From: Pyronema omphalodes
Lineage: Eukaryota; Ascomycota; Pezizomycetes; Pezizales; Pyronemataceae
DNA length: 64,000 nt
Direction of reading: 5' to 3'
NCBI GenBank assembly: GCA_024516155.1
Contig: JAJJXM010000059.1
Coordinates: forward strand, 347,106 to 411,105
In this document: in pieces, positions 34,886-46,711 of the stretch
Layout: each line of letters begins with the position of its first letter
How positions within the stretch are numbered: the first letter of the stretch is position 1
Notes under the pieces: model-generated
Seen by the model: only the letters and a program-made list of their open reading frames with translations
Told to the model about the DNA's origin: nothing
Database searches by the model: none
Translations under genes and position numbers: made by a program

Positions 34886-36995
34886 ATGGCCTCACACAGA
34901 CTCACCGGCGGTGCCACCCATGACGACTTGATGCGCCTATGGCTGATACTGTCAGCATCACCCGTCCTCGCTCCTGGGAGGAGTCACCTCTGTGGGACAA
35001 CCAAGGGTTCATCATGGCACCACCCTTCACCTAGGCGAGTACCACATGGGTGATTTTAATGATGGAAAGGATGAATTCGACTGAGGAGGACATTAAGAGA
35101 TTGATGGAAGCAGCAGGATCAGGAGCTGCAATGAACGAAGAACTACAACGGATGAAGGGACTCTATCAGGAAATGGCCCAGGGGATGCAGAAAGCTTACG
35201 ACATCCTAGCAAAGAAGGGAACCTTGACCAAGAGTCAACCTTCAAACCGTTACCAGACTCGTTCAGGCCAGCAACGACTTTGCCGGCCAAGTTTGGAGGA
35301 CAATTGGCGAACTTGCCACGGACACTCAAACCAAAGAGGCAGCCAACCAAGCGGCTGCAGAAAGACTCAAACACGGCATTCAGACGACCAATGCCATCCT
35401 CGAAGCCTTTGCCCAGAGGCAATTACAAATCAACAAGGAAATCGAGGAATGGGCCTTTCAAAAGAATACACAAGACGCCATCCGAGAGCAGGATGATGAA
35501 CAAAGAGATAGGCGGATTGCAGCTCTGTCTAGAGCTGAAGAGGTGCACCAGCAACGTCTGCTGGATTATGAAGAGCAGAGAGAGGAGGAAAAGATGGAAT
35601 TGGTAAACAAGGTTATTGGCCTTGTTATGTCAAAAATCCAGAGAAAGGAACATTTCGATGCTAAGTCTCTAACCGAGGCTATGCATGAGGAGATGACTCC
35701 CAGACCTCCCTCCCTCGGCAGAGCACCTGAAGTCCCCTTGCCTCCATCAGAAGATGGAACCCCTGCAGACAACGGCAGAAATGGTGGTAGGGGCAGTAAA
35801 CCACCAGGAGGAGGACTCCCACCACCTCCACCACCACCATCTGATCCTTCGGACGGCGAAGACTCAGATGATTCATACATCAGAAAAGCGTTGGAGAGAA
35901 AGCGCCAGGAGCGCAAACAAAAGGCTCACAAAAGAAGCCTGAAGCAAAAAATGCAACGGAAGCATTTTTGGAATCACTTGTCAACAAATTGCAGCAATCT
36001 GGGGTCAACGAACCAGGAGACCCAAAATGCCTGAGATGAAGGCTCCACAATATTTTTCCGGGAAAGACAAGAATTTATTTAGGGCTTGGTGGATGTCTGT
36101 TCAAGACTATATTGCAACATACGCCAAGGCGTTCCCGGACGAGGATGACCAGGTAAAATGGGTTGGGAGCTTGCTTACTCACAAAGCTCTCAGTTGGCAC
36201 CAGGAACGGCGAAAATATTCAGAGGCAAGGACTGAAGATACATGGGTAGCTTTCTCAAGCTCTATTGAAACAAGTTTGAGGATAAGCGGGAGGCCCAGAA
36301 GGACGTTAAAAGGATTACAGAGCTCCAGTATGATGGAGATATTGATGATTAATACCAATTGGAGGACCTAATATGCGTGTGGAGCAATTGGTCCATGTAC
36401 AGGAACGTAATTTGGGAGGCCATGACACCGGCCATTAAAAAGATGGTATATCAAAGGTTGGGGGGATCCCAACTGACGACGAAGCAATGATTGATGCAGT
36501 CAAAGAAGCTGCTCACGTTGTTGAAAATTTGGATGAAGAATTGAAGGGTCAAAAAGAAGTCTTTGGAAGTACGGGAGGACCGCCATAAGGACAAGGGAAA
36601 ACATAAGGACTGTGCGCCCTAAGGAGGTGCAGCACAAGAAATTCAAGGAAAGAAGGAGAAAAAAGGTTTCACTGGAAAGAAGGACAAGAAGTCCATTTTT
36701 GCGTCGGGAAGGAGGCTCTGAACAATGTTCCTCAGAGCGAAATCGAAACATAAAAGGAAAGGCTGACTGTTGGAGATGCGGACGATCTGGGCACAAAATG
36801 TTTGATTGTTACGCTAAAAAGACAGTTGGAGGAACAGAGCTCTCTGGCGAAGGAAAGGTTGCTTCCCTGGAAAGAGGAGAGAGACGATGATGATAGAGGA
36901 AACAAAGGGCAGGAGAAGCCCAAGAAAAAAAAGACAAAGACCGCAGCAGTGCGGCAGGATGAGGATGAAATAATGGAAGATGCTCAGCCCAGGAT
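34886..36995 (+). pseudogene. gag: element B gag, frameshifted
   Basis: Starts MASHRLTGG at 34886. Open pieces include a Gln/Glu-rich coiled-coil-like region (35280-35690), a Pro-rich stretch (GGGLPPPPPPPSDPSDGEDS, about 35810), a capsid region with MPEMKAPQYFSGKDKNLFRAWW and WVGSLLTHKALSWHQERRK (36027-36220), and a CCHC knuckle CWRCGRSGHKMFDCYAK (about 36770-36820). It closely resembles the better preserved gag of element E. Several 1-nt shifts. Confidence 0.8.
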
Positions 36996-36999
36996 TTGG

Positions 37000-39900
37000 G
37001 AGATTGAGCAATGATGAGGAGTCGGATTTTTAAGATCCTCTAGGGTTGCGTCACCTGAGGAGGAGGAATGTACATCTGACGCAGGAAATATTATGTTGTG
37101 GAACAAAAAGAAAATCAACAGACAACTTGGGGTCGATCAAGACAAAAAATCGACGAACCGACAATGGAACCTCTTCCAAGGAAACAAATGGAAGCCTTGG
37201 TTCCACCTTATCACGGAAAAAGGCCAATAATCAACATGGTGTTGAATTGGTCAAAGAACAAATTCGAACGGTGCGAGTCCTACTTGATACAGGCTCCACC
37301 TCAGCTTTACTGGACAAAGGTTTTGTCCAAACTTACAAAATTCCTACTGTGAAGAGAGACCAGCCTCTTCAAATCGCAACTTCAATAATGAGGTAGTTGC
37401 TGGAGCTGGAGAATTCTTTACGGTACCTTTCATGCTGCAACATAAACAACACTTTGCAGCCGAATCCTTCGAAGTCGCCCCTCTTGACAGCGACTGCGAT
37501 GTCATCTACCTTACTGGTGGATGGCAAAACACCAACCTTGCAACATGTGGGGAGAAAGCAATAACATCTCCTTCACAACTCCACGTTGCACCGAACATTG
37601 TACTAAGGCTCAGGCCAGTACATTTCCCTTAAGGTCGATAGACGAGTACTCGACCACCCTGAGGCCTCAGTTATAGGCCATATCAGCCATTGCCACTAAA
37701 GAGGAATTGTCAGAGGCACTTCAACAAGTCCCTGAGAAATTCCGTAAGTGGATCAATATCATGACCAAGGAAGCAGCAGACAAGCTTCCAGAACACAAGT
37801 CTTACGACCATGCCATAGACTTAAAGGAAGGAGAGACTCCTCCTTGGGGACCAGTCTATGCGCTTAATGAAGTCGAACTGGAGACACTCAGAGAATGGCT
37901 AAAAGAAATGCTAAGGACAGGCAAGATTAGACCATCAAAATCTCCTGCCGCAGCACCCATTCTCTTTGTGCCAAAACCCCATGGGCGAGGTCTACGGCTT
38001 TGTGTTGACTATAGGGGGATTAATAAAATAACAATAGCAAATCGCTACCCCCTCCCTCTTATGTCTGAATTACAAGACAGAGTAAGAGGAGCTAGGTTCT
38101 TCACGAAAATGGATTTGAAGAACGGTTATCATTTGATTAGGATCAAAGAAGGCGATGAATGGAAAACAGCCTTCAGATGCAGGTATGGGCTTTATGAGTT
38201 TTTGGTTATGCCCTTTGGATTAAGCAATGCACCGGCCACATTCCAGATATGATGAATCATATCTTTAGGGACATGTTGGATCAGGGAGTGATTGCTTATA
38301 TTGATGATGTTCTGATTTACGCGGAGACGGAGGAGGAACATGATGAATTGGTTAAGGAAGTCTTAAAAAGACTGGAAGAAAATGGGCTGGTAATATCTCC
38401 GGAAAAATGTGTTTGGGGGACAAACAAAGTGGAATTTTTGGGGTAATTATAAGCGAAAAGGGAATTGAGATGGCAAAGGATAAAGTGGAAACCGTCCTGG
38501 TTTGGGAACCTCCTAGATCCTTGAAAGAGACACAAGGCTTTCTTGGATTTGCAAACTTCTATCGCCGATTCATAAAGGACTTTTCAAGAATTTGTCGTCC
38601 TCTTACTGAATCTACCAAGGGCGATCCAAAGAAGTGGGAATGGACTGTTGCCATGGAATTGGCATTTGATGAGTTGAAGCAGAGGTTTACGAAGGCACCA
38701 ATATTGGGTCATTTTGATCCTAAAAAGGTTTGCATTGTTGAAACTGATGCTTCTGACTTTGCCTCTGAGGCGCAGTCCTGTTCATCCAGAAAGGAGGAGG
38801 CACGGCAAAGCTTGCACCCTATTGCTTTTCACTCCAGGAAATTTACTCCGGCGAATCAACTACGAAATCCATGATAAAGAAGCTTTTGCTATTGTGGATT
38901 CATTTAAGATATGGAGAAGATACCTAGGAGGGAGCAATGCATACAGTTCAAGTGTTCAGCGACCATCAGAACTTGGAGTACTTTCACCACAACTAAAGTA
39001 CTCAATCGTCGCCAAGGCAAGGTGGGCTCAAGAACTTGCTGGTATTGACTTAAAATTTTTTACAGACCTGGAAGTAAGAATGGGAAAGCCAGATGCATTG
39101 TCAAGGCGTCCGGAGTTCCGCCCCTGAAAAGGGGGGGAGGTGAGGATCAGCCGGATCTACGACTATCCTTCACTAAGGAACATTTTGCATCTATTTCAGC
39201 AATCAGTAGTGGATGGTGAAGGAACATCATTCATTGTTTCTTCGGCACGGCTTAACTTCTATTCCTTCTGTTAAATGGTCTGGATGAATTTTTGAAGATG
39301 GTTTACAGAGCTGGGGAACTGGATGAAAATTATAAAAAGCAGCAAAAAAATAAAGATCCACTAACGATAGAAGATGGCATAATCTATCGGAAAGAGAAGT
39401 TATGGGTACCAAATGATTTGGTCAACATGGTCCTGGAATCAGAGCACGACTCGAAAATTGCAGGGCACTTTGGTCAGGATAATACCAATTGAATTATAAG
39501 AAGGAAACCTTTTGGTGGCCGAAGATGGATGAAAAATATAATTGATATCTACAGAGCTGTTTGGAATGTCAGAAGGACAAGACGGCTAGGCACCTTAAGT
39601 ATGGAATGTGCAACCTTTGGAATTACATATGCCCATGGCAATCTATTGCTATGGATTTTATTACCGCACTACCAGAATCTAATGGGTGTGATCAACTATG
39701 GGTTTATAGTTGATCGATTTACAAAAATGGCACCACTTCATTCCCTTTACACAAGACTGGCAAGACAACTGCAGACCTTGTCAGGATTTTCGCAAAGGAA
39801 ATTTGGAAGTTGCACTGGCTTACCCAAGGACTATAGTGTCGGACAGAGACTCCAGGTTCACAAGCACCACCTGGAAAGCATTTCTGGAACTTAGGAATAA

Positions 39901-40731
39901 ACCAAGAATGTCAACAGCATTCCACCCACAAACAGATGGACAAACGGAACGGCTTCAATCACAACAATTGAAGCCTACCTCCGCTCTTTTGTTAACCACG
40001 AAATGGACGACTGGGCTGATCTCTTACCCATGGCTGAGTTCGCATACAATAACTCAGTCACAAGCGCAACTGGACTTCTCACCCTTTACGCTAACTATGG
40101 GTTTTACCCAAATACGAGCAACCCTTCGGCAACTGCTGTGCGCAACCCAGCCAGCAAAGCCTACGCCCACTGGATGCATACCATTCACGAAGGAGCCAAA
40201 TCAACCCTTCAGAAAACAACAAGAACGAAATGAAAAAATATGCAGACCAGAAACGACAGGAGGCACCAGATTACCAAGTAGGAGACTTGGTTATGTTAGA
40301 TGGACGCAACATACGAACCAGACGCCCATCAAGGAAGTTAGACCATAAACTACATGGTCCCTTCCAAGTCGAAAAGTCATCTCCCCAACAGCAGTACGAC
40401 TTACGCTCCCACGAAATGGAAGATACACAACGTCTTCCATACCTCTTTACTTGAGCCCTTTAGAGCAGGAACTCGGGCTCCACCAGACACAATAAAATTT
40501 TACGGGAGGCAGATGATGTTGAGGGAAGCGAGGAATACGATATCGATGAATCATGAGCAGCTATAAATCTGGAATCGAGTATTGTACCTTGTTAAATGGC
40601 TAGGTTGGCCCAACAAAAAGACTGGACGGCAGAACCATTCGACAACTTTTCAGTAGGAGGTCAGGAGAAGTTACGAGAGTTTCATCTCAAGTACCCTGAT
40701 TCTCCGAGGGACTACCGACTCAAGGATTAAG
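37000..40731 (+). pseudogene. pol: element B pol with chromodomain, frameshifted
   Basis: Order: protease VRVLLDTGSTSALLDKGF (about 37275), RT open from 37707 to 38252 ([32 protein letters not shown]) and, after a 1-nt shift at about 38249, the catalytic [10 protein letters not shown] (about 38300); RNase H (CIVETDASDFA, about 38735); integrase zinc region and core (LESEHDSKIAGHFGQD about 39435, [13 protein letters not shown] about 39705, [14 protein letters not shown] with the Glu about 39920); chromodomain (EYDIDE, YLVKWLGWPNKK, about 40540-40625) and stop TAA at 40729-40731. Inactive as written, but most breaks are single bases. Confidence 0.85.
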
Positions 40732-40883
40732 GCTTAATGTTTTTCCCACGAGGTTTTCATTAGGTCGAGTTGGTAGTAGGATGTAGGGGCTGGAGGACTA
40801 CATCCATATATGATCACTAAGTCACTTGGCTGCGGCGAGGTGCGATCACAGAATGATAAGCTACTTGCTTCGGGACGAAGCTT

Positions 40884-40899
40884 GAACAGGGGGAGGTGG
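40884..40899 (+). other. polypurine tract of element B
   Basis: ACAGGGGGAGGTGG immediately before the 3' LTR start TGTCACACC at 40900. Confidence 0.75.
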
Positions 40900-42268
40900 T
40901 GTCACACCCTATATTGTGTGAGTATAGAATAGGGTAACATGTATAACATTTATGAGAACATGGCAAACATCGACAGGAGAATGAATAATAAGGTTGTAGT
41001 ATCCCGGGCCGGGGAACCCCCTGAGGAGCTCCAGCTAGCCACGTCACGTGATTCGTGACTTTCCGAAAGGACCTCACGAGGATCCCGGCCCGAGGCGTCG
41101 CTACCTGTTTATTCACTGTCAGTTTGGGAGGATCATAGATGGATGGGAACGAGTATCAACTTACCTCATGGGTGTCGACTTACCCATGAGAAAACTACAG
41201 ACGACGCTGATGGAGAACAGAAGACGACGGCGAAGGGACCACCTCCTTATACTTGAGGTTGTCGTCCACCAAGCACGGCTACCAGAGGGCTTGCAAGAGA
41301 AGGGAATTCTCAGGAGCATGCAAGGCAGGCCGAATATGATCATCCGAGGTCTGAGGTGGACGTGATAGTCGGCGCCAGGAAGAAGGCAGAGTCTAGTCAG
41401 CCAACAGGAGTGGAGCGCAGGACAAGGGTTCAAGATTGCATAGCATGAGACGCCGTTCTGCAGCAAGGAACACCGCTCAGGGAACCTGTTGGACGGAACT
41501 GATATGACGCGACCTTAGGCCAATGACTACCAACTGCAAGATAAGATGGCGTTTGCGTACACACCAGGGTGGGCTGCGCGCAAGTGCGCGCAGGTGGGGC
41601 TAGTGTGACATCACACAGGAATGTGACGGGGCAGTGCGCTCCGGTAGGGCATGGTATGCCTCATGATGTCAGATTCTTCACTCGCAATCGAGATTCTCTA
41701 GGGAGATCTATGATCAAGACGACTCATAAGATATATGACTCACATGTCATTATCAGAGGAGTCACTGCATTATGCGCTTAAGTGAGTCACCCTCCACTAG
41801 GCGCTTAACCCCAATACCTGATTGGAAGGTGTGGTAGCACGGCGAGGAATGTCAAGGATAATCCTGACCATCGAAAGGGTCATCATGCAAGTGAGCAATT
41901 AATATAATTGCGCATGCAGCATGATGCGAGCCATCGAGCAGATTGTCAAAGAATTGACTCACGTCTTATCTCCTGATGCTTAGTTTGGAAAGTTGGTTCC
42001 CTTGGGAAGTCTGGGCGACACTGTAGACGAAAGTCTATAAAAGACCCTAAGTCTTCCCACCGTCTCCTCCAGCATCAGAAACTTGATCTCTTGTTACGAC
42101 TATACCTATCTACCAATTACCTCGAGAGAGACCCTTAAGTTTATTCGGCCTGTGATCGATTAGTTTACTTCCTAGCTCTGGGAAAATCTTTTAGTTGAAT
42201 ATCTTTCAGACGAAGCACAAACTGATCGGAAAGCCTCTGTATTGAAAGCCTCAATACCCAGGTTCACA
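40900..42268 (+). repeat. element B 3' LTR
   Basis: 1369 bp, TGTCACACCC...GGTTCACA, matching the 5' LTR apart from scattered small indels. The GC palindrome is at 41574-41593. Followed by CGCGA. Confidence 0.9.
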
Positions 42269-42273
42269 CGCGA
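42269..42273. repeat. target-site duplication CGCGA, right
   Basis: Directly follows the end of element B (GGTTCACA) and matches 33422-33426. Confidence 0.85.
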
Positions 42274-42489
42274 CCACGGTAACGGAAGACGACGCTTTTC
42301 AACAATATCAACTGGACACTGCGCAGACCGCAGCCAGGGAAGAAAGAATATGCGAAGCAAGATGGGAAGAAAGGAGGAAACCTGGGACGATCGAACGAAA
42401 AAGAAGAAACAAGAAGATGATCCGTGGCGAAGAAGATCAAAGGGGACCAGGAAAGGAGAGGGAAGATGAGTAACAAGGAAGGGTCCAAG

Positions 42490-42920
42490 ACAGAGCACAA
42501 GATGATCCTTTTCGAAGGGGGTTCGAGGAGGACATGGGAAGGGACGAAGAAGAGGAGGAGCTACAAGGGACCTGGGAAGACAGACAAAATGATCCCTTTC
42601 GAATGATGGTCGAGAAGGACCAGGAGGAGGAGGAACGAAAAGAGATCCAAATTAACGAACAAAATGATCCTTTTCGAATGAAGGACAGGAGGGACTATGG
42701 GAAGAAGGAACAGAAAAGGATCTTCAATAACGAACAAAACGATCCTTTTCGAATGCAGAACGAAGGAAAGGATGGAAAAGAGGAGGAACGGAAAGAGTTC
42801 CGGGATGCTGCATAAAACGATCCTTTTCGAATGCAGCGCGAAGGAGGGGAAGAAGAAAAGGAGGAACGGAAACGGATCCAGGATGGTGCACAAAAGGATC
42901 CTTTTCGAATGCAAGCCTAT
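42490..42920 (+). repeat. minisatellite encoding NDPFRM-type repeats
   Basis: The word GATCCTTTTCGAA (or close) recurs at about 42506, 42592, 42666, 42740, 42820 and 42897, spaced about 75-85 bp, each followed by purine-rich sequence. The translation repeats NDPFRM followed by a K/E-rich segment. Confidence 0.8.
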
Positions 42921-43348
42921 GGAGACGAGGAAGAGGACGAAGATGAGGAGGCACGGGAAGGAACCTTCGGCTGGATCGCTTACGCCGCCATGGGATCGCT
43001 ACGGGACGTCCAGTATGCCTCCGTTCAGGTGCCCTTATCCCCGAGTTCAGCCAACTCGCGACGGCAGGAACCGACCCCGCGCTCAGCCAGTGATATTGTT
43101 CAGTAGAATATAACGGATCCAGGATGGTGCACAAAGGATCCTTTTCGAATGCAAGCCTATGGAGACGAGGAAGAGGACGAAGATGAGGAGGCACGGGAAG
43201 GAACCTTCGGCTGGATCGCTTACGCCGCCATGGGATCGCTACGGGACGTGCAGTATGCCTCCGTTCAGGTGCCCTTATCCCCGAGTTCAGCCAACTCGCG
43301 ACGGCAGGAACCCCCGCGCTCAGCCAGTGATATGTTCCAGTAGAATAT
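42871..43348 (+). repeat. 241-bp tandem duplication in element C
   Basis: 42871-43111 and 43112-43348 are nearly identical: both start AACGGATCCAGGATGGTGCA and end near CAGTAGAATAT. They differ by a few small indels and substitutions (GACGTCC/GACGTGC; CCGACCCC/CCCC). They encode an acidic GDEEEDEDEEARE block and SLRDVQYASVQVPLSP. Confidence 0.9.
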
Positions 43349-43459
43349 CATGACTTCTTGCAAGTATTCGATAAGGAAGAGGTGTCCGGACGCCCCCCCC
43401 CGCCATCACGACCATCGGATTCCGTTGGTGGAGGGAGGGGGTTCTGGCATTCGGACCCC

Positions 43460-44830
43460 TTCGAGCATTGGACGAGGGAAGGCTGAGAACGTTGAGGGAA
43501 TAGTTGGACACTAGTCTGGAGAAGGGATGGATACGCCGCTCGACATCACCGGCGGGGGCCCCGATTCATTTTGTATAAAAGAAGGATGGCACACTGAGAC
43601 TCTGTGTGGATTATCGGGGACTTAACGAGATCACAGTGAAAGATAGAACACCTCTCCCGTTGATAGGGGAAGCGTTGGATCGACTATCCAACGCAAAAAT
43701 ATACACGAAACTCGACGTACGGGACGCCTATCATAACCTGCGAATCGCAAAGGGGGACGAATGGAAGACTGCTTTTCGGACGAAATACGGCCTTTTTGAG
43801 TATTTGGTCATGCCATTCGGTCTTACCAACGCTCCAGCATCCTTCCAGAGGTGGATGAACGAGGTCCTCAGTGACTATGTAGATATCTTCTGTCTGGCAT
43901 ATCTTGACGACATCCTCATTCACTCGGATGATCTGCATCAACACCAACAACATGTGAGGAAGGTTTTGCAACGGGTGGATAAGGTAAAGAGAAGACTCAA
44001 GGCCTCAAAATGCGAATTTCACACCACGGAGACTGAGTATTTGGGATATATCATATCACCAACGTGGATACGGATGGATCCGGGAAAAGGTAAAAGCAGT
44101 GCCAGAATGGAGGGAACCAACAAACGTGAAGGGAATCCAGAGTTTCATAGGGTTTGCCAACTTCTATAGGAGGTTTATCCGGGATTTCAGCAAAACATCG
44201 GCGCCTTTTACAAAATTGACGAAATGATGTAGCATGGAAATTGGACGACGCGGCTAAATCAGGATTCGAACAACTGATCCGGGCAATGATTCTGAACCAA
44301 TCCTACGACATTTCGACCCCACAAAACCCTTAACCCTGGAGACAGATGCGTCGGACTGCGCCATCGGTGCAGTTTGCTCACAGCGAGACGACCAGGGCAT
44401 CCTACATCCATTGGGATATTTCTCGCGCAAACTGAAGGACCCAGAACTAAATTACGATATACATGATAAAGAACTTCTCGCCATAGTGGAAGGATTAAAT
44501 AAAGGGGGTACGACTGCAGGAATACTCAACACAAAATTGCTTTAGTAACGGATCATAAAAATTGGCAATATTGGACGACGAAAAAAGACCTAAACCTACG
44601 ACAAGCAAGGTGGGCTGGAATGTTGACGGACTACGACTTCCCAATAAACTATCGACCTGGCAAACTTGCGGGAAAGCCCGACATCCTATCGAGAGAATCA
44701 GGAGTCTCCTTGGGAAGGGGAGCTGAAACACCGGCAGAACAGGGAACGAGTCCTTTTGCCGCCGCAGACCTTCTGGATCAACTCTGCCGAGGTCATGGAA
44801 ATACAGGTCGACTAGGAATTGTTAAGAGAA
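43460..44830 (+). pseudogene. element C reverse transcriptase and RNase H
   Basis: RT is open from 43606 to 44169: [59 protein letters not shown] and catalytic [11 protein letters not shown] (about 43900). The connection region ([12 protein letters not shown]) follows after a shift near 44160. RNase H reads [17 protein letters not shown] (about 44335), [15 protein letters not shown] (about 44450) and [17 protein letters not shown] (about 44645). Stops occur near 44540 and 44225. The following linker to integrase is cut by element D at 44972. Confidence 0.8.
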
Positions 44831-44967
44831 ATTAAACAGAAGACAAGGGAGGATCAGGAGATACAGGAGGTATTAAGAAAATGACGGACTGGGGAGAAGA
44901 TAGACCGGAAGGTAGCATTGGGACTTTGCGAAGAACGGGAGGGGCTGCTGCTGTATGAGGGTTGTTG

Positions 44968-44972
44968 ATATG
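44968..44972. repeat. target-site duplication ATATG, left
   Basis: Matches 52555-52559 immediately beyond the right LTR of element D. Confidence 0.8.
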
Positions 44973-45752
44973 TATCAGAATCCGTATCCACGGTTACTGA
45001 CGACAGGCAGCGCGGGGTTTCGGCGGCGAGGAGGGCGGCGGCGGTTTAGGTAAGGCTGGTAGGTTGGGAATGGGCGAGGGTTTGCCTGGGAAATCACAGG
45101 TGAGTTTAGAAGATGGGGATATCACAAGGGCACTTTTGTAGATGATTATAGTAAATAGAAACTTGATTGCGTGAAGAAATAAACTACATACAAATTTCCT
45201 CCTCTTATACTTGTTCCTTCATGACTGGTGACTCAGCATTCTCCGCCTGCGGAGAATGCTCCAATGCTAACCGCCGTGATAACTAAATACATGACCAACA
45301 TCCCCCACCACTGCCAACCGCCGTAATTCCAATTAATAGAACAAGGGAACAATACATACCAAAAGATAACTACCTTGCTAACCGCCGTAATTCCAAATAA
45401 TACAGAAACAGTACATACCAAAAGATAGCTTGCTAACCGCCGCAATTCCAAATACTAAAGAAACAATACATAACCAAAAGATAACTACCTTGCTAACCGC
45501 CGTAACTCCAACTACATAAGAGATGAGTAAACGATTCCAACATTTCCCTAGCCACCGTGATACCTAAAATAAGTTCAAATAATAAATAACTCCTAAATAT
45601 GAAAATCCCCGGCAAGGGGCCTAGCCCCTTGCCCTAACCCTATCCCTATCACTTCATGATGGCGTAGCAGGTTGCTAGGGTGATGGTAACCACCCATAGC
45701 CCTGCAGTGGTGACGGCGGAGGCCAGGAGCATGTTACGGGAGCGTTGTGACA
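44973..45752 (-). repeat. element D 3' LTR
   Basis: 780 bp. On the minus strand TGTCACAACG...GGATTCTGATA. It encodes the end of ORF3 (stop at 45649-45651), then has about five imperfect repeats of a roughly 70-bp unit containing GCTAACCGCCGTAATTCC (+ strand, 45265-45505), a palindrome (45236-45259), an AP-1/Gcn4-like TGAGTCA (45229-45235) and a TATAAGAGG box near 45208. Confidence 0.9.
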
Positions 45753-46710
45753 TAAGCCCCCCCCTCCACGCCGAGACTGGGCGCGAGGCCGTAGGCAGTC
45801 CCCAACGCATGCCTCCGGATGGTGGACCGTGCCCGATACTGCCTTCCCCAACGTCGGCGAAGTACGACGTCCTGGGTGATGTCCTCGAGGACATAAGGCG
45901 GTATTTGCTCTTGTTGGTGTCCTAAGGGGGGCGCCGTTGTTTGTTCTTGTTGGTGCCCTAAGGAGAACGGGGTATTTGATCTTGTTGGTGCCCTGAGGCG
46001 GGGGGCTCCGGGGGATCCGAACAAGGGGCGGATGTCAGGTCGTTGGTTGGTGGGAGTCGACGGTGGGGAGATGCTGCTCCGGATCCGCTGTCTGATAGAA
46101 GGACAGGTTGATTGCCACCTTCTAGTGGTCCGAGGGTCCGGTCATCATAATTACTGGGAGTTGGTGTCGGATCGTATGCATGGTGAGGTCCTCTGATTTT
46201 CGCGGGGACGGGGTGGTTCGTGTCGTTTCCTGATTTCTGTGGAGACGGGAGGTTCCCTTCCTGTCTCGGGCTCGTTCTTGCAGGGGGGGTCGTTGTCTCG
46301 GTCTCCGTCGGGGGTTTACATCCCCTGATGCCGCATCTCTGGTCGTGTCCGTCTTTGTTGACCAAGAACTTGCACACCTTGCAGAGTCTCTTTCCTTTTT
46401 GCCATGCTTTGCAGGCCTTTTGCGGGTCCATCCTTCGGTTCGGATCACCCATTCTAACTCGCGATCATGTAGATGCCCGCAGCTACATGATTTTTTTATG
46501 CGTGCCGCAATTGCTTGCGCCACCGCTGGGAAGTGATTGTTGTTTAGTTTCAATTGGAGGTGAATGGAGCAGGAGTCGTTGTTGCAGAACGACCAGTGTA
46601 GTTCTGCGTGCGGGATCGTGGGGTGGGGGGATTTCTTTCTGCCGGAGGATCAGGGGTTCGGTACCAGCCCAAAGCGGACGGGGGTCCTCAGAACTCGTTC
46701 TGTCGTCCAT
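45649..46710 (-). CDS. element D ORF3: Cys/His-rich, C-terminal transmembrane protein (frameshifted)
   Basis: Third coding region after pol, about 350 codons if small indels are discounted. ATG at 46710 overlaps the pol stop (TAATG). Then: a short N-terminus ending PPPHDP; a Cys/His domain with HWSFCNNDSCSIH (about 46595), CSCGHLHDRELEWVI (about 46490), and, one frame over from 46452, KACKAWQKGKRLCKVCKFLV then DGHDQRCG (about 46425-46325); a Pro/Gln/Ser-rich linker with GHQQ-x repeats (46000-45900); and from 45894 a frame ending in NMLLASAVTTAGLWVVTITL (hydrophobic helix) and MK-stop at 45649, inside the 3' LTR. The same order is found in element C. Family not recognised; position and anchor suggest an env-like or membrane-associated accessory protein. 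Confidence 0.55.
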
Positions 46711-46711
46711 T

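Larger units (their letters stand above)
33427..42268 (+). mobile_element. element B: family-1 Ty3/gypsy chromovirus
   Basis: 8842 bp with LTRs of 1341 and 1369 bp, PBS, gag, pol with chromodomain, PPT and 5-bp target duplications. It belongs to the same family as Gy1a/Gy1b (same LTR ends, shared blocks such as GATCCCGGCCCGAGGCGTCG) but a distinct, clearly diverged subfamily. The LTRs resemble each other closely, apart from small indels, indicating relatively recent insertion. Confidence 0.9.
42274..43350 (+). pseudogene. element C protease-RT linker with repeats
   Basis: Continues element C after B. Strongly charged (K, R, E, D). It contains about six units ending in NDPFRM or KDPFRM and a 241-bp direct duplication. 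Before RT, the block YHDFLQVFDKEEV (about 43347) is the usual gypsy linker motif. At least one stop (TAA near 42814) interrupts the frame. Part of the polyprotein rather than a separate gene. Confidence 0.65.

Noticed and set aside
45233..45451. 72-codon, strongly hydrophobic minus-strand open frame in the D LTR (also 52034-52252)
   Set aside because: It is a translation of the roughly 70-bp tandem repeats in U3, downstream of the ORF3 stop; the two LTR copies differ by non-conservative changes. Treated as repeat-derived, not as a gene.
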